Positions 10,858 through 19,681 of a DNA stretch of 64,000 nt are shown piece by piece. The notes under the pieces were generated by a model. That model had not been told where the DNA came from. It did no database searches and was given only the letters and a program-made list of their open reading frames with translations. Origin of the DNA: Balanoglossus misakiensis (Eukaryota; Hemichordata); NCBI GenBank assembly GCA_040954595.2, contig CM082594.2, positions 620,001 through 684,000 on the forward strand, read 5' to 3'. A program made the position numbers and the translations under genes. Each line of letters starts with the position of its first letter. Within the stretch, counting starts at the first letter, position 1.

Positions 10858-11244
10858 TGTAAGGACGCCCAGTTCTTAGAGAAACTGAAATATTTAGTCT
10901 AGCGCCCTCGCGCTGTGAGTACATTAGCGCATGCGCTTTTGTTTAGAAAATATCTGGAAAATTCCATGGCGCACATGTGAGGACTTTTGCACAGTTAGCC
11001 TGGGGATTTTTGCCAGTTTTCTACGGAAACTTCAACCACCGCGACGCATCATCCAGTGCCAGTGTTGTATGTTCAGTCATTAAATGTTCGTGTAAAGTTC
11101 CGAGCAGCGTTTTCTGTGACATCTGACAAGGAATGTTCGTCGGCGATGGTGAGCTCCAGTTAGTTAACGGCAAATACTATAGAACCCTGTGGCCTTTGAT
11201 GTGAATTAGGGCGCCATTTGAGACGGCACATCGAGGTTACTACA
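10858..11244 (+). repeat. BEL/Pao LTR, right arm (387 bp)
   Basis: The ends are TGTAAGG...CTACA, preceded by CAATTTGGGGGCTGG. It is the inverted counterpart of 4528-4913 and nearly identical in length. Both LTRs are the 3' LTR of the same original insertion, so LTR-LTR divergence here measures the age of the inverted duplication and not of the insertion. Confidence 0.85.
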
Positions 11245-14200
11245 CTGGTAACGTTGAACAAGTCGATTTTTCTAGGGCCTGGCTCGGCTAAATCTTCGTC
11301 ACAATATGACAGACACTAGCGTATGTTAGCAACGGTGATCAAGTCAGATTTTCTACGGCATGGCTTGGATAAAGCCCCGGCACTCTAGAGCAGAAACACG
11401 CGTACAGAGACCACGTTGATCAAGTCTGATCTCCTACGGCTTGGCTCGACTGAAACCCTGGCACACTATGACAGACACTAGCGTTCGTTAGCAACGTTGA
11501 TCAAGTCAGATTTCCTACGGCATGGCTTGGCTAAAGCCCTGGCACTGTAGAGCAGAAACACGCGTACAGAGACCACGTTGATCTACTCACATTTCCTTCG
11601 GCCTGGCACGGCTGATGCCCCGGCACTATATATAGGACACAGACTGGCGTAAGTTAACAACGGTAATCACGTCGGGTTTCCTACGGCCTGGCTCAGCTGA
11701 AGTCCCGGCACTCTAGAGCAGAAACAGGCGTACATTGACCACGTTGATCAAGTCAGATTTCCTACGGCGTGACTCGGCTGGTGCACCGGCTCTATATGAC
11801 ACAGACTGGCGTAAGTTATCAACGGTGATTACGTCGGATTTCCTACGGCCTGGTTTAGCTGAAGCCCCGGCACTTTAGAGCGGAAACACGCGTACATTGA
11901 CCACGATGATCAAGTCAGATCTCCTACGGCCTGGCTCGACTAAAACCCCGGCACACCATGACAGACACTAGCGTTCGTTAGCAACGGTGATCAAGTCGGA
12001 TTTCCTTCGGCCTGGCTCTGCAAAAGACCTGACACTCTAGTACAAAGACGTTGGCTAAGTCGGGCAAACCGAAGAGGGAAAGTCACAGCGGGTCAACACT
12101 CGACATTTGTTCGGGTAGGACTGCATTATTGCCTGTCAATTTATAGAGAAAGCTCGAATTTAACCAGGGCGTTTCAAACACCGACGTTAGTTGGGGGCAC
12201 GGCCTGCAGTACTGCCGGGTAAGCTGACATCGGCGTACCGCATGTAATGTAGGGGGGGGGGGGGGGGAGGGAAACAGAACGGTTCAATGCTACATTTATC
12301 AGATATCAGCTAATTTTGGACAATCATCTAAAATCTAAATCATTTTTTCATATTTGGATATCTGATGATGTATGAAATTTCCATTATATGTAAAAATGGT
12401 GCTGATTATAAAAATGCACTCTGAATGAGCTGATTTAATACAAAATTGCGTTTTATTCGTTTTTGCACCAAAAAGGTCATTTTTAGGCAAAACATTCTTT
12501 ATTTTTTAATTCGGTGACCTGATCATATATAAACAATTGCTTGTATGTTAAAAGTTTTTCTGACTTTTAAAAGCAGTGACACTGGCGGCATTCAACACGA
12601 AAATAACAATTTTAGCCACAATTTGGTCAAAATGGTAAATTTTTGAAAATTACAAAAAATACCTGTTTTCTACATTTTCGGAAATCTGATGGAGTATAGA
12701 ATGCTCTTCGTATCTATATATATCGATACAAATTCCACAAAAGACCGTCTAATTTGGCTCACTGCAGACAAATTGCGTTTTACCAAATTTTCCTTGAAAA
12801 TGTCATTTTTAGAAAAAAAATAAAAAAACCTTTGTTCTTCGAATTTGGTGCCCTGATCATATATGACATGTTGATTGTATGTTAAAACTTTCGACCACTC
12901 CAAAAATGCAGAGATATTGACGGAATTCAAGAAAAAATAGCCATTTTGGCCATATTTTGACAAAAATGGTAAATTTTAAAAAAATCTTAAAAAATTAACT
13001 CTTTTCTTCATTTTCGGAAATATTATGGAGCATGAAGTGTCGTTCTCTTGTAAAAAGTGCTGCAAATTCCAGAAAAGGCGGTATAATTTGAATCACCCAA
13101 GTCAAAATTACCATTTTCGATATTTTCCGAAAAATTGTCTTTTTTACAAAATAAATAAGAATAAATTCTTTTCTTAGTTTCAAACGGGTAGAGATACTTT
13201 CCACACGGGTTTTCTAACATTGAATTCCCGTTCATCAACTCAGATTTCCTACAGCATAAGTCGGCTAAAACCCTGACACTCTAGAGCAGAAACAGTTGCA
13301 CACTGGTAACGTTGAACAAGTCGATTTTTCTACGGCCTGGCTCGGCTAAATCTCCGTCAAAATATGACAGACACTAGCGTACGTTAGCAACGGTGATCAA
13401 GTCAGATTTTCTACGGCATGGCTTGGATAAAGCCCCGGCACTCTAGAGCAGAAACACGCGTACAGAGACCACGTTGATCAAGTCTGTGTCCTATATATAG
13501 TGCCGGGGCATCAGCCGTGCCAGGCCGAAGGAAATGTGAGTAGATCAACGTGGTCTCCCGTGTGGAAAGTATCTCTACCCGTTTGAAACTAAGAAAAGAA
13601 TTTATTCTTATTTATTTTGTAAAAAAGACAACGTTGATCAAGTCAGATTTCCTACGGCATGGCTTGGCTAAAGCCCTGGCACTCTAGAGCAGAAACACGC
13701 GTTCAGAGACCACGTTGATCTACTCACATTTCCTTCGGCCTGGCACGGCTGATGCCCCGGCACTATATATAGGACACAGACTGGCGTAAGTTAACAACGG
13801 TAATCACGTCGGGTTTCCTACGGCCTGGCTCAGCTGAAGCCCCGGCACTCTAGAGCAGAAACATGCGTACATTGACCACGTTGATCAAGTCAGATTTCCT
13901 ATGGCGTGACTCGGCTGGTGCACCGGCTCTATATGACACAGACTGGCGTAAGTTATCAACGGTGATTACGTCGGATTTCCTACGGCCTGGTTTAGCTGAA
14001 GCCCCGGCACTTTAGAGCGGAAACACGCGTATATTGACCACGATGATCAAGTCAGATCTCCTACGGCCTGGCTCGACTAAAACCCCGGCACACCATGACA
14101 GACACTAGCGTTCGTTAGCAACGGTGATCAAGTCGGATTTCCTTCGGCCTGGCTCTGCAAAAGACCCGACACTCTGGTACAAAGACGTTGGCTAAGTCGG

Positions 14201-14312
14201 GGAAAACGAAGAGGGAAAGTCACAGCGGGTCAACACTCGACATTTGTTCGGGTAGGACTGCATTATTGCCTGTCAATTTATAGAGAGAGCCCGAATTTAA
14301 CCAGGGCGTTTC
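11245..14312 (-). repeat. Satellite array block B, reverse orientation
   Basis: The same unit as block A in reverse complement. The landmark AACACTCGAC ends at 12104 and 14241 (2,137 bp apart; the excess comes from the patch at 13485-13631). From 11245 to 13484 it mirrors 2282-4527 with shared unusual variants. These include CTAGGGCC at 11272 (GGCCCTAG at 4492), GACCTGACAC near 12031 (GTCAGGTC at 3738), AAGTCAAAATTACC near 13100 (GACTTGGG at 2667) and GTCAAAATAT at 13356 (ATATTTTGAC at 2408). No gene is seen. Confidence 0.95.
13485..13631. other. Scrambled filler patch in the satellite (two forward pieces inside a reverse unit)
   Basis: Within reverse-orientation satellite, about 75 bp switches to forward sequence (GTGTCCTATATATAGTGCC through GTGGTCTC). 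It is followed directly by about 70 bp of forward AT-half sequence (CCGTGTGGAAAG through GTAAAAAAGACAA). Reverse orientation then resumes at CGTTGATCAAGTCAG. The joints show short overlaps: AGTCT at the first and CAA at the last. The arm-specific variants shared with block A stop here, so the patch marks the distal breakpoint of the inverted duplication. Confidence 0.85.
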
Positions 14313-14348
14313 CAGGCATGATCTTGAAAACTGTAATACCGAGGTCAT
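14313..14348 (+). repeat. 36-bp duplicate of the LINE's own ORF2 at its 5' end
   Basis: The 36 bases starting CAGGCATGATCTTGAAAAC and ending CCGAGGTCAT are identical to 16877-16912 in the endonuclease region of ORF2, in the same orientation. They lie exactly between the satellite (GGGCGTTTC) and the leader (GTGGTGGTGGCG). The likely origin is a template jump onto an internal site of LINE RNA at the end of reverse transcription, but that is inference. Confidence 0.85.
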
Positions 14349-14660
14349 GTGGTGGTGGCGCTGTTTTACTGGTCGCAGCTTAGTGATTACGGCTCCTGAA
14401 AATTGCTAGTTTTTTGCCTTAGATCTGATGCTTATGACTTGTACGGCACAAGGACTGGAACATGAAACTGTTCTTAATACCTAGAACCTTGTTTGAAATG
14501 TAAGTGTGCACTGTTCATCTGGATTTCGCCATTCGGTTTTTCTTCTTCACCATATGTGTATTGAAGGACTGCACTGTACAATCTCTCTGGAGTGGCGGGA
14601 AATTTGTATTGTCATCCAAATAACTGTATTGTCTTCCAAAAATTTGCATTGCAAATCAAG
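14349..14660 (+). other. CR1-like LINE 5' leader
   Basis: Non-coding leader upstream of the first good ATG (14661). It holds no recognisable motif beyond a GTGGTGGTGG start. Open frames in it are short, and the ORF1 frame is open back to about 14592. Confidence 0.6.
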
Positions 14661-15113
14661 ATGGCAACACAAAGGAAATCTGTCACCGGTGAATCCACAG
14701 TTCCATTAGACATTGAGCGACAGATGAAAGCAAAGTACCTGGATCGAGTAAACGACATGTCTCCACAAGAACTGAAATCATTCAGCAAATGGCCACTTGT
14801 CAAAGAGTTAAATGCCGAAATGACGCTCCTGCTACCTAATGTTGAAGCCGATCCCATTAAAAAGGTATGCCACTACATCGGAAACGCCTTGAATAACCGT
14901 GTCCAACAGCGCCTGGCAGAGGTAAGCCGTCCATCGTCACCGCCTTCTGCCAACTATGTCATTGACATGGTTACCTCTCCTATAAAGTCGCTAGTGAGAA
15001 GCTTTAGTCACAGCAACTCCGAAGTTGATTCGTCTGATATTACCCTGGAATCCGACAATGTTGAATCAACCCAGCGACCACCAAAAGCTGGTAAGAAAAC
15101 CCCACGCAAGTAA
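14661..15113 (+). pseudogene. CR1-like LINE ORF1, N-terminal segment ending at an in-frame TAA
   Basis: The segment starts MATQRKSVTGES; the frame is open from 14592, but the first ATG with protein-like sequence after it is 14661. It has 150 codons, is charged and partly helical, with an N-terminal SAP-like or coiled stretch (LDIERQMKAKYLDRV) and a Ser-rich then Lys-rich end. No catalytic motif is visible. The TAA at 15111-15113 is followed in the same frame by the PHD finger and the rest of ORF1 with no frameshift. It is therefore either a point nonsense mutation in this copy or a recoded codon. Mutation is the simpler reading. Confidence 0.7.
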
Positions 15114-16502
15114 AAGAAAAAGCGTCAAGCGGAAAAGAATCGTCAACAAAAATCACCCGGCACTGAATGTTACTGTACTGAAAACTGCAAACTTGATAGA
15201 TCGGGTAATGGTGAAATGATTCGGTGCAGCTTGTGTTATAGCTGGTTTCACCTAAAGTGCATAAATGTTGAAAATGAGGAACTGAACCGCTATTTCTGGC
15301 CATGCCATGACTGTAGACGTCTGTCACATTCCGTCACTGCACTGAATAATCAAATTTCTGAATTTAAGGACACCAATGAATACCTACGGGATATATACTC
15401 ATCCGCTACGAAAGAAAACGCTGAATTAAAGGAGGAACTTCTCAAGCTCCGTGACGTAAATGCCGACCTGAAAATGAGACTACATACGGAACTGACTAAA
15501 CAAAGTAACCGTCCGGAGGTAAGATCTCTAGGTACACAAACTAGTGATGATATGATCCAGACAGATGAGTCTCATGTCAGAGAGCAGCGTACACAAGACC
15601 AAACATTATTCGTTGGGGACTCGTTACTTCGTTTCATATCCCCAGTAAATCACAATGCTACAGTGGAAGCTATTCCAGGTGCTACGATTAATGACATTCA
15701 TGCTAACCTGTCTGCTAAATGCAACGACAAATACAGGGAAATATATCTCCAAGTAGGAACAAATGACATCAGTAAGATGATTCCAACGGGTGATATCATA
15801 GCAAGCTACCTGGATTTGATAAAACTCGCCAAAACCTTGTCAAATGATCGAGTCATCGTTCTCAGCATTCCGCCTCGGACAGACACTACTGATGTTCAAC
15901 CAAAAATAGATGAAGTTAACAATGAGCTTGCTTTGCTGTGCCAACGGGAAAACGTCAATTTCATTGACAACGATGGTACCTTCAAATTCCGTAATAACAC
16001 AATTGATGCGTCTACACTCTATCGAGACGGCATTCACCTAAGTGTCAAAGGCATTCGTATTATGTTGACGAATGCTGGTCTCGAACAACTGTTCACACCG
16101 GGCAAATTTCAACGTCGAAGATGGGATAACCAATCGTCTACTCGCCCGGACGAATTTCAACGTCGAAGATGGGATAACCAATCGTTTACTCGCCCGGACG
16201 AATTTCAACGTCGAAGATGGGATAACCAATCGTTTACTCGCCCTGGGCCAGCAGTTCAACGGCAAAGATACGAAAACACTTTTCTCAGCAGAAGACCGGA
16301 ACAACATGTCGTAACCAACAGAAACCCAAACGCCGGTCGTATGTTCTCGCAGCGTAACTTCTCGCAACCCGCAACAAATGTCAAATGTTTCAACTGCGGA
16401 GAGGATGGTCACGTGAGTCGTGTTTGTCGACATGGTGCAGCGGTAACTTGCTGGTCATGTGGCACTCAAGGGCACAAGTCAAAGAACTGTACCCGCGCCT
16501 GA
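15114..16502 (+). pseudogene. CR1-like LINE ORF1, PHD finger - coiled coil - SGNH esterase - zinc knuckles
   Basis: This continues the ORF1 frame after the TAA at 15111. The PHD finger is at ~15168-15315, with Cys-x-Cys, then CSLC, FHLKC and CHDC in Cys4-His-Cys3 order. A charged coiled coil follows at ~15340-15500. The SGNH/GDSL esterase domain at ~15609-16050 has FVGDSLLRF (nucleophile Ser), a Gly in IPGATI, VGTND (Asn) and RDGIHLS (Asp-x-x-His), so all four blocks are intact. Three 16-residue repeats beginning FQRRRWDNQS lie at 16107-16250. Two CCHC knuckles (CFNCGEDGHVSRVC and CWSCGTQGHKSKNC) close the protein. PHD and esterase domains are documented in CR1-type ORF1. The knuckles and Arg-rich repeats suggest RNA binding. 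The stop is TGA at 16500-16502. Confidence 0.87.
16107..16250 (+). repeat. Three 48-bp tandem repeats within LINE ORF1
   Basis: Units lie at 16107-16154, 16155-16202 and 16203-16250, each encoding FQRRRWDNQS followed by S/F-T-R-P and two residues. The copies differ at only a few bases, so the expansion is recent. The motif is Arg-rich with an aromatic residue, as in nucleic-acid-binding linkers. Confidence 0.92.
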
Positions 16503-19502
16503 GAAGCCGGCCATGATGAGTGTGCCGAAAATACTACTACTCATGGTGACATCACATCAACTTCACCGAAACCACATGTTGATCCTACTGCGAACTCCAG
16601 TAGTCACCCATTTCATGATCTCACTACTTCAAAAGGTATACGTATTGGTTTTTGGAACATTCAACATTTAACCAACAAGATTGATGAATTGCGCTTAAAA
16701 TTGAACAATAACATTAAACCTTTCGATGTTCTTATTTTGAGTGAAACATTTCTCAGTGACCTTCATTGTGATGCAGATTTTATCATTAATGGGTACGAAT
16801 CATGCAGAAAAGACAGGTCAACTGGACCTGGTGGTGGCCTTCTCGCTTATGTTAACTCGAATTTCACCTTCAAACGCAGGCATGATCTTGAAAACTGTAA
16901 TACCGAGGTCATCATAATTGAACTGTCTATTAATTACGCCCGTCCAATCTTTGTAATTGGTATTTATAGACCACCTAGTTCAACTCTTTCTGTTGACAAA
17001 GTTATTGAGAGTATTATCGAATCTGTTTATTTAGAAAACAAAGAAATGATTGTATTGGGTGATTTTAACTTCAACCTCCTGAGTCCAAATGGGAGGAATA
17101 GCTATCTGTATAAGTGTATGGAATCTATGAATTTTAGTCAACTCGTCACCACTGTAACTCGCCCCATATCGGGAACCTTGCTTGATCACATTTATGTAAA
17201 TAGTCCTAGTAACATTTCGAGAACCTGTATCCCTAAGGTTGGTCTTTCCGACCACTATCCTGTTTGTGTTATACGACGTTACCATGCCAACAATTGTAAT
17301 ACGGGCTCACATATTTATGTTACCAGTAGGCATTTTCGAAACTTTCATGCAAACAGCTTTATCGATGACTTAAACTCTGCTTTTGAGTCTTATTGTCATA
17401 CAGACGATGTAAATACTGCGTTTATGGACTGGGCAACTTTTTTTAATGACATCTGCAATACGCATGCACCAAGAGTTGTTCGAAGGGTGAAGCGGCTACG
17501 ACAACCACCATGGTTTTCTTCGGAGATTTTGGAGCTAATTCATCTCGATAAAGCCGTGCGTTCCAACTCGCATGATGACTGGAGTATGTATAGAACACTA
17601 AGAAATAAGGTAGTTCACTTTATAACCACCGAGAAGCGTCGCTACTATAGAAGTATTTTTTCTGCAAATTCCAGTAATCCAACTGTTGTATGGCGTACTG
17701 TACATGACATTCTTTCAAATGATAACGCCTGTTCGCAAAGTCCTCGCATCACTTCCAATAACAGAACACTGTCGAATCACAAAGACATTGCAGATGCCTT
17801 CAATGATTATTTCACCAGTATTGTTGTTGAGTACCGCCAAAGTCTTCCTGGCCACTCAGATTTGGCAATCACGAAAACGTGGGTTAATTCACAAATGAGC
17901 CCAAATTTACCTTCTTTTCAGCTGCCCCAAATCCCATTTAATTTTGTGATGGAGCAACTAGCATCGTTAGATGCTACCAAATCTCATGGTTTTGACAATG
18001 TCTCCCCCAAACTTCTTAAAATCGGGGCAAATAGTATAGCGGGTCGCATTACTAATATGTTCAATTTGTCAATAACGAATGGTACTTTCCCTGATTGCTT
18101 TAAATGTGCCAGAGTTGTACCCATACATAAGAACGGGCCGAAACATGTTATTAGTAATTACAGGCCCATATCAATCTTGCCTGCTTTATCAAAGATACTT
18201 GAGAGACACGTTTATAACAGTCTGTACACTTATCTACAGAATAATAAGTTAATTATGAGTTCGCAGTCGGGTTTCAGACGCTTTCATTCATGTAATACCG
18301 CATTGCTGAAGCTTACAGATCAACTTTTAAGAAATATTGATAATGGTCTGTACAATGGCCTAATGTATCTTGACTTATGTAAGGCCTTTGACTTGGTCGA
18401 TCATGATATTCTTTTAAGGAAATTGTCCATTTACGGTGTTAATGATGTATCTTTAAAATGGTTTCGTTCATATCTCTCGAATAGATGTCAATTTGTCAGT
18501 TACATGGGTGAGGAATCAAAGACTTTACCTGTTGTTTGTGGTGTTCCACAAGGTTCCATTTTAGGACCTCTTTTGTTTTTAATTTTCATTAATGATTTAC
18601 CTTTGAGTCTCAGCATGGGCAACATTGATATGTTTGCTGATGATCAAACACTTTGTGTCTCTGGCATCTCTATTAATGAGGTTGGTACAAAACTTCAAGA
18701 GGACGTTTTACCAATTTCCACATGGGTTTCAAATAATGCCATGTCAATTAACACCACCAAGACAAAATGGATGATTGTTGCCTCTCGCCCAAAGGTTAAT
18801 AATGTGTCCGAGCACAGTGTCACTCCCAATATTAGGATCAATAATACTTGCATTTCTTGTGTTTCTTCTCACACACTTCTTGGAATAGAGATTGACAATG
18901 CTTTAACATGGGATACTCATATAGATAACTTAAGTAGAAAATTGTCAATGCGGATTGGGGTACTGAGGAAATTGCGACCTTTGACCCCAAGGCATACTCT
19001 TATGTTGGTTTATAATGCTATTTTCCTTTCTATAATTGATTACTGTTGCACTGTTTGGGGCAACACATCAAAAACCAATCTACAGAGAATTTATAAACTT
19101 CAGAAAAGAGCCGGCAGAGTAATTTTAGGAGTAGACATTACATTTCCTTCTCGTTCTCTTCTGACAACTCTTCATTGGTTGCCCATTGATATTAGAATTG
19201 AGTATTTCATTGCTGTTCAAACTTTCAAGATACTACATGGCCTGGCGCCTGATTATTTAAATGAATTTTCCTATGTTTCTGAGATGTACAATTTTACCAC
19301 TAGATCTGTCAGCAACGCTAATTTGTATGTGCCCACTTTTAAAACAGCAACTGGGCAAAGGTCTTTTATGTATCGAGCAACAAATATCTGGAACAATATT
19401 CCCCTGTCTATAAGAAGCATATACAGTCTGTCACAGTTCAAGTCACAACTACGTAACTTTTTTCACACTAAATTTATAAATGAAGGTTCATCACTTGATT
19501 AG
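16503..19502 (+). CDS. CR1-like LINE ORF2: AP-type endonuclease and reverse transcriptase
   Basis: The ~1,000-codon frame is open from the codon after the ORF1 TGA to the stop at 19500. The endonuclease is at ~16636-17280, with FWNIQH, LSETFL (catalytic Glu), GIYRPPSS, VLGDFNFN, LLDHIYVN and LSDHYPV. The RT is at ~18080-18900, with motif A LDLCKAFD, motif B GVPQGSILGPLLF and motif C FADD at 18633-18644. A C-terminal region follows (LHWLPIDIRIEYF), common in CR1/Jockey-like proteins. No internal stop is seen. The frame has no ATG before the endonuclease; the first in-frame Met is well inside it (near CMESMNF). ORF2 shares its frame with ORF1 and is separated from it by one TGA, so readthrough or reinitiation is the likely route of translation. 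Confidence 0.9.
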   Translation, partial: EAGHDECAENTTTHGDITSTSPKPHVDPTANSSSHPFHDLTTSKGIRIGFWNIQHLTNKIDELRLKLNNNIKPFDVLILSETFLSDLHCDADFIINGYESCRKDRSTGPGGGLLAYVNSNFTFKRRHDLENCNTEVIIIELSINYARPIFVIGIYRPPSSTLSVDKVIESIIESVYLENKEMIVLGDFNFNLLSPNGRNSYLYKCMESMNFSQLVTTVTRPISGTLLDHIYVNSPSNISRTCIPKVGLSDHYPVCVIRRYHANNCNTGSHIYVTSRHFRNFHANSFIDDLNSAFESYCHTDDVNTAFMDWATFFNDICNTHAPRVVRRVKRLRQPPWFSSEILELIHLDKAVRSNSHDDWSMYRTLRNKVVHFITTEKRRYYRSIFSANSSNPTVVWRTVHDILSNDNACSQSPRITSNNRTLSNHKDIADAFNDYFTSIVVEYRQSLPGHSDLAITKTWVNSQMSPNLPSFQLPQIPFNFVMEQLASLDATKSHGFDNVSPKLLKIGANSIAGRITNMFNLSITNGTFPDCFKCARVVPIHKNGPKHVISNYRPISILPALSKILERHVYNSLYTYLQNNKLIMSSQSGFRRFHSCNTALLKLTDQLLRNIDNGLYNGLMYLDLCKAFDLVDHDILLRKLSIYGVNDVSLKWFRSYLSNRCQFVSYMGEESKTLPVVCGVPQGSILGPLLFLIFINDLPLSLSMGNIDMFADDQTLCVSGISINEVGTKLQEDVLPISTWVSNNAMSINTTKTKWMIVASRPKVNNVSEHSVTPNIRINNTCISCVSSHTLLGIEIDNALTWDTHIDNLSRKLSMRIGVLRKLRPLTPRHTLMLVYNAIFLSIIDYCCTVWGNTSKTNLQRIYKLQKRAGRVILGVDITFPSRSLLTTLHWLPIDIRIEYFIAVQTFKILHGLAPDYLNEFSYVSEMYNFTTRSVSNANLYVPTFKTATGQRSFMYRATNIWNNIPLSIRSIYSLSQFKSQLRNFFHTKFINEGSSLD

Positions 19503-19681
19503 ATTTCATGAATGTTTCCGCCATTGCGACTTGATTTGATTTTTTCAGTGTTTTTTTTTTCCTTGTTGTATTCATTCTCATTTTGCCTTTGAGGGCTCTG
19601 TTGTATATTACAATTCTACTTTGTAACACAGACTACCCTCTGTAAATAAAGCATAATAATAATAATAATAATAATAATAAT
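19503..19681 (+). terminator. CR1-like LINE 3' UTR, AATAAA signal and (ATA)n tail
   Basis: A short T-rich 3' UTR ends TGTAAATAAAGC, which contains AATAAA, followed by an uninterrupted (ATA)n run from 19653 to 19681. Satellite resumes at CACCGACG. Microsatellite-type tails rather than poly(A) are typical of CR1/L2 elements. Confidence 0.85.

Larger units (their letters stand above)
8207..11244 (+). mobile_element. BEL/Pao LTR retrotransposon, right arm of the fold-back pair
   Basis: This copy begins inside the linker just before RT, at the residues GHYQVPLPFRDD, and runs to an LTR at 10858-11244. It mirrors 4528-7543. By eye there are nine amino-acid replacements over about 700 aligned residues, plus the 27-bp indel and one 1-bp indel. 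Protease and Gag are absent. The outer junction GGTTACTACA/CTGGTAACG is the exact complement of the left junction. Confidence 0.9.
14313..19681 (+). mobile_element. CR1/L2-type LINE (non-LTR retrotransposon), near full length
   Basis: About 5.4 kb: a 5' leader, ORF1 with PHD finger, esterase and zinc knuckles, ORF2 with endonuclease and RT, a short 3' UTR with AATAAA, and a (ATA)n tail. Short microsatellite tails and a PHD-plus-esterase ORF1 are known for the CR1/L2 group. The satellite reads ...GGGCGTTTC on the left and CACCGACG on the right, whereas an empty unit has GCGTTTCAAACACCGACG. Insertion therefore made no target duplication and at most a 3-bp loss. The element sits in reverse-orientation satellite. 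The exact clade (CR1, L2, Crack, Daphne or similar) was not resolved. Confidence 0.88.

Noticed and set aside
4528-11244. Fold-back BEL pair explained by retrotransposon self-integration before insertion
   Set aside because: Self-integration cannot duplicate the flanking satellite. The arms carry the same LTR-satellite junction and mirrored satellite variants for ~2 kb.
11960-12000. CENP-B-box-like word around GCGTTCGTTAGCAACGG
   Set aside because: It has TTCG and CGG but fails the required spacing and internal A of the CENP-B box, so no centromere-protein binding site is claimed.
2280-13484. Inverted duplication as a pure sequencing hairpin artefact
   Set aside because: The arms differ by codon-level substitutions, a 27-bp indel between short repeats and a 1-bp indel, and the distal end has complex filler. 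Misassembly is still possible and is named as a check.
14592-14660. Translation start of LINE ORF1 at the earliest open codon (14592)
   Set aside because: The frame is open there, but the protein-like, charged sequence begins at ATG 14661; the stretch before it reads as leader.
16689-16691. ORF2 start at the TTG codon 16689
   Set aside because: It lies inside the endonuclease domain, whose first motif (FWNIQH) is upstream in the same frame; a start here would remove a catalytic region.
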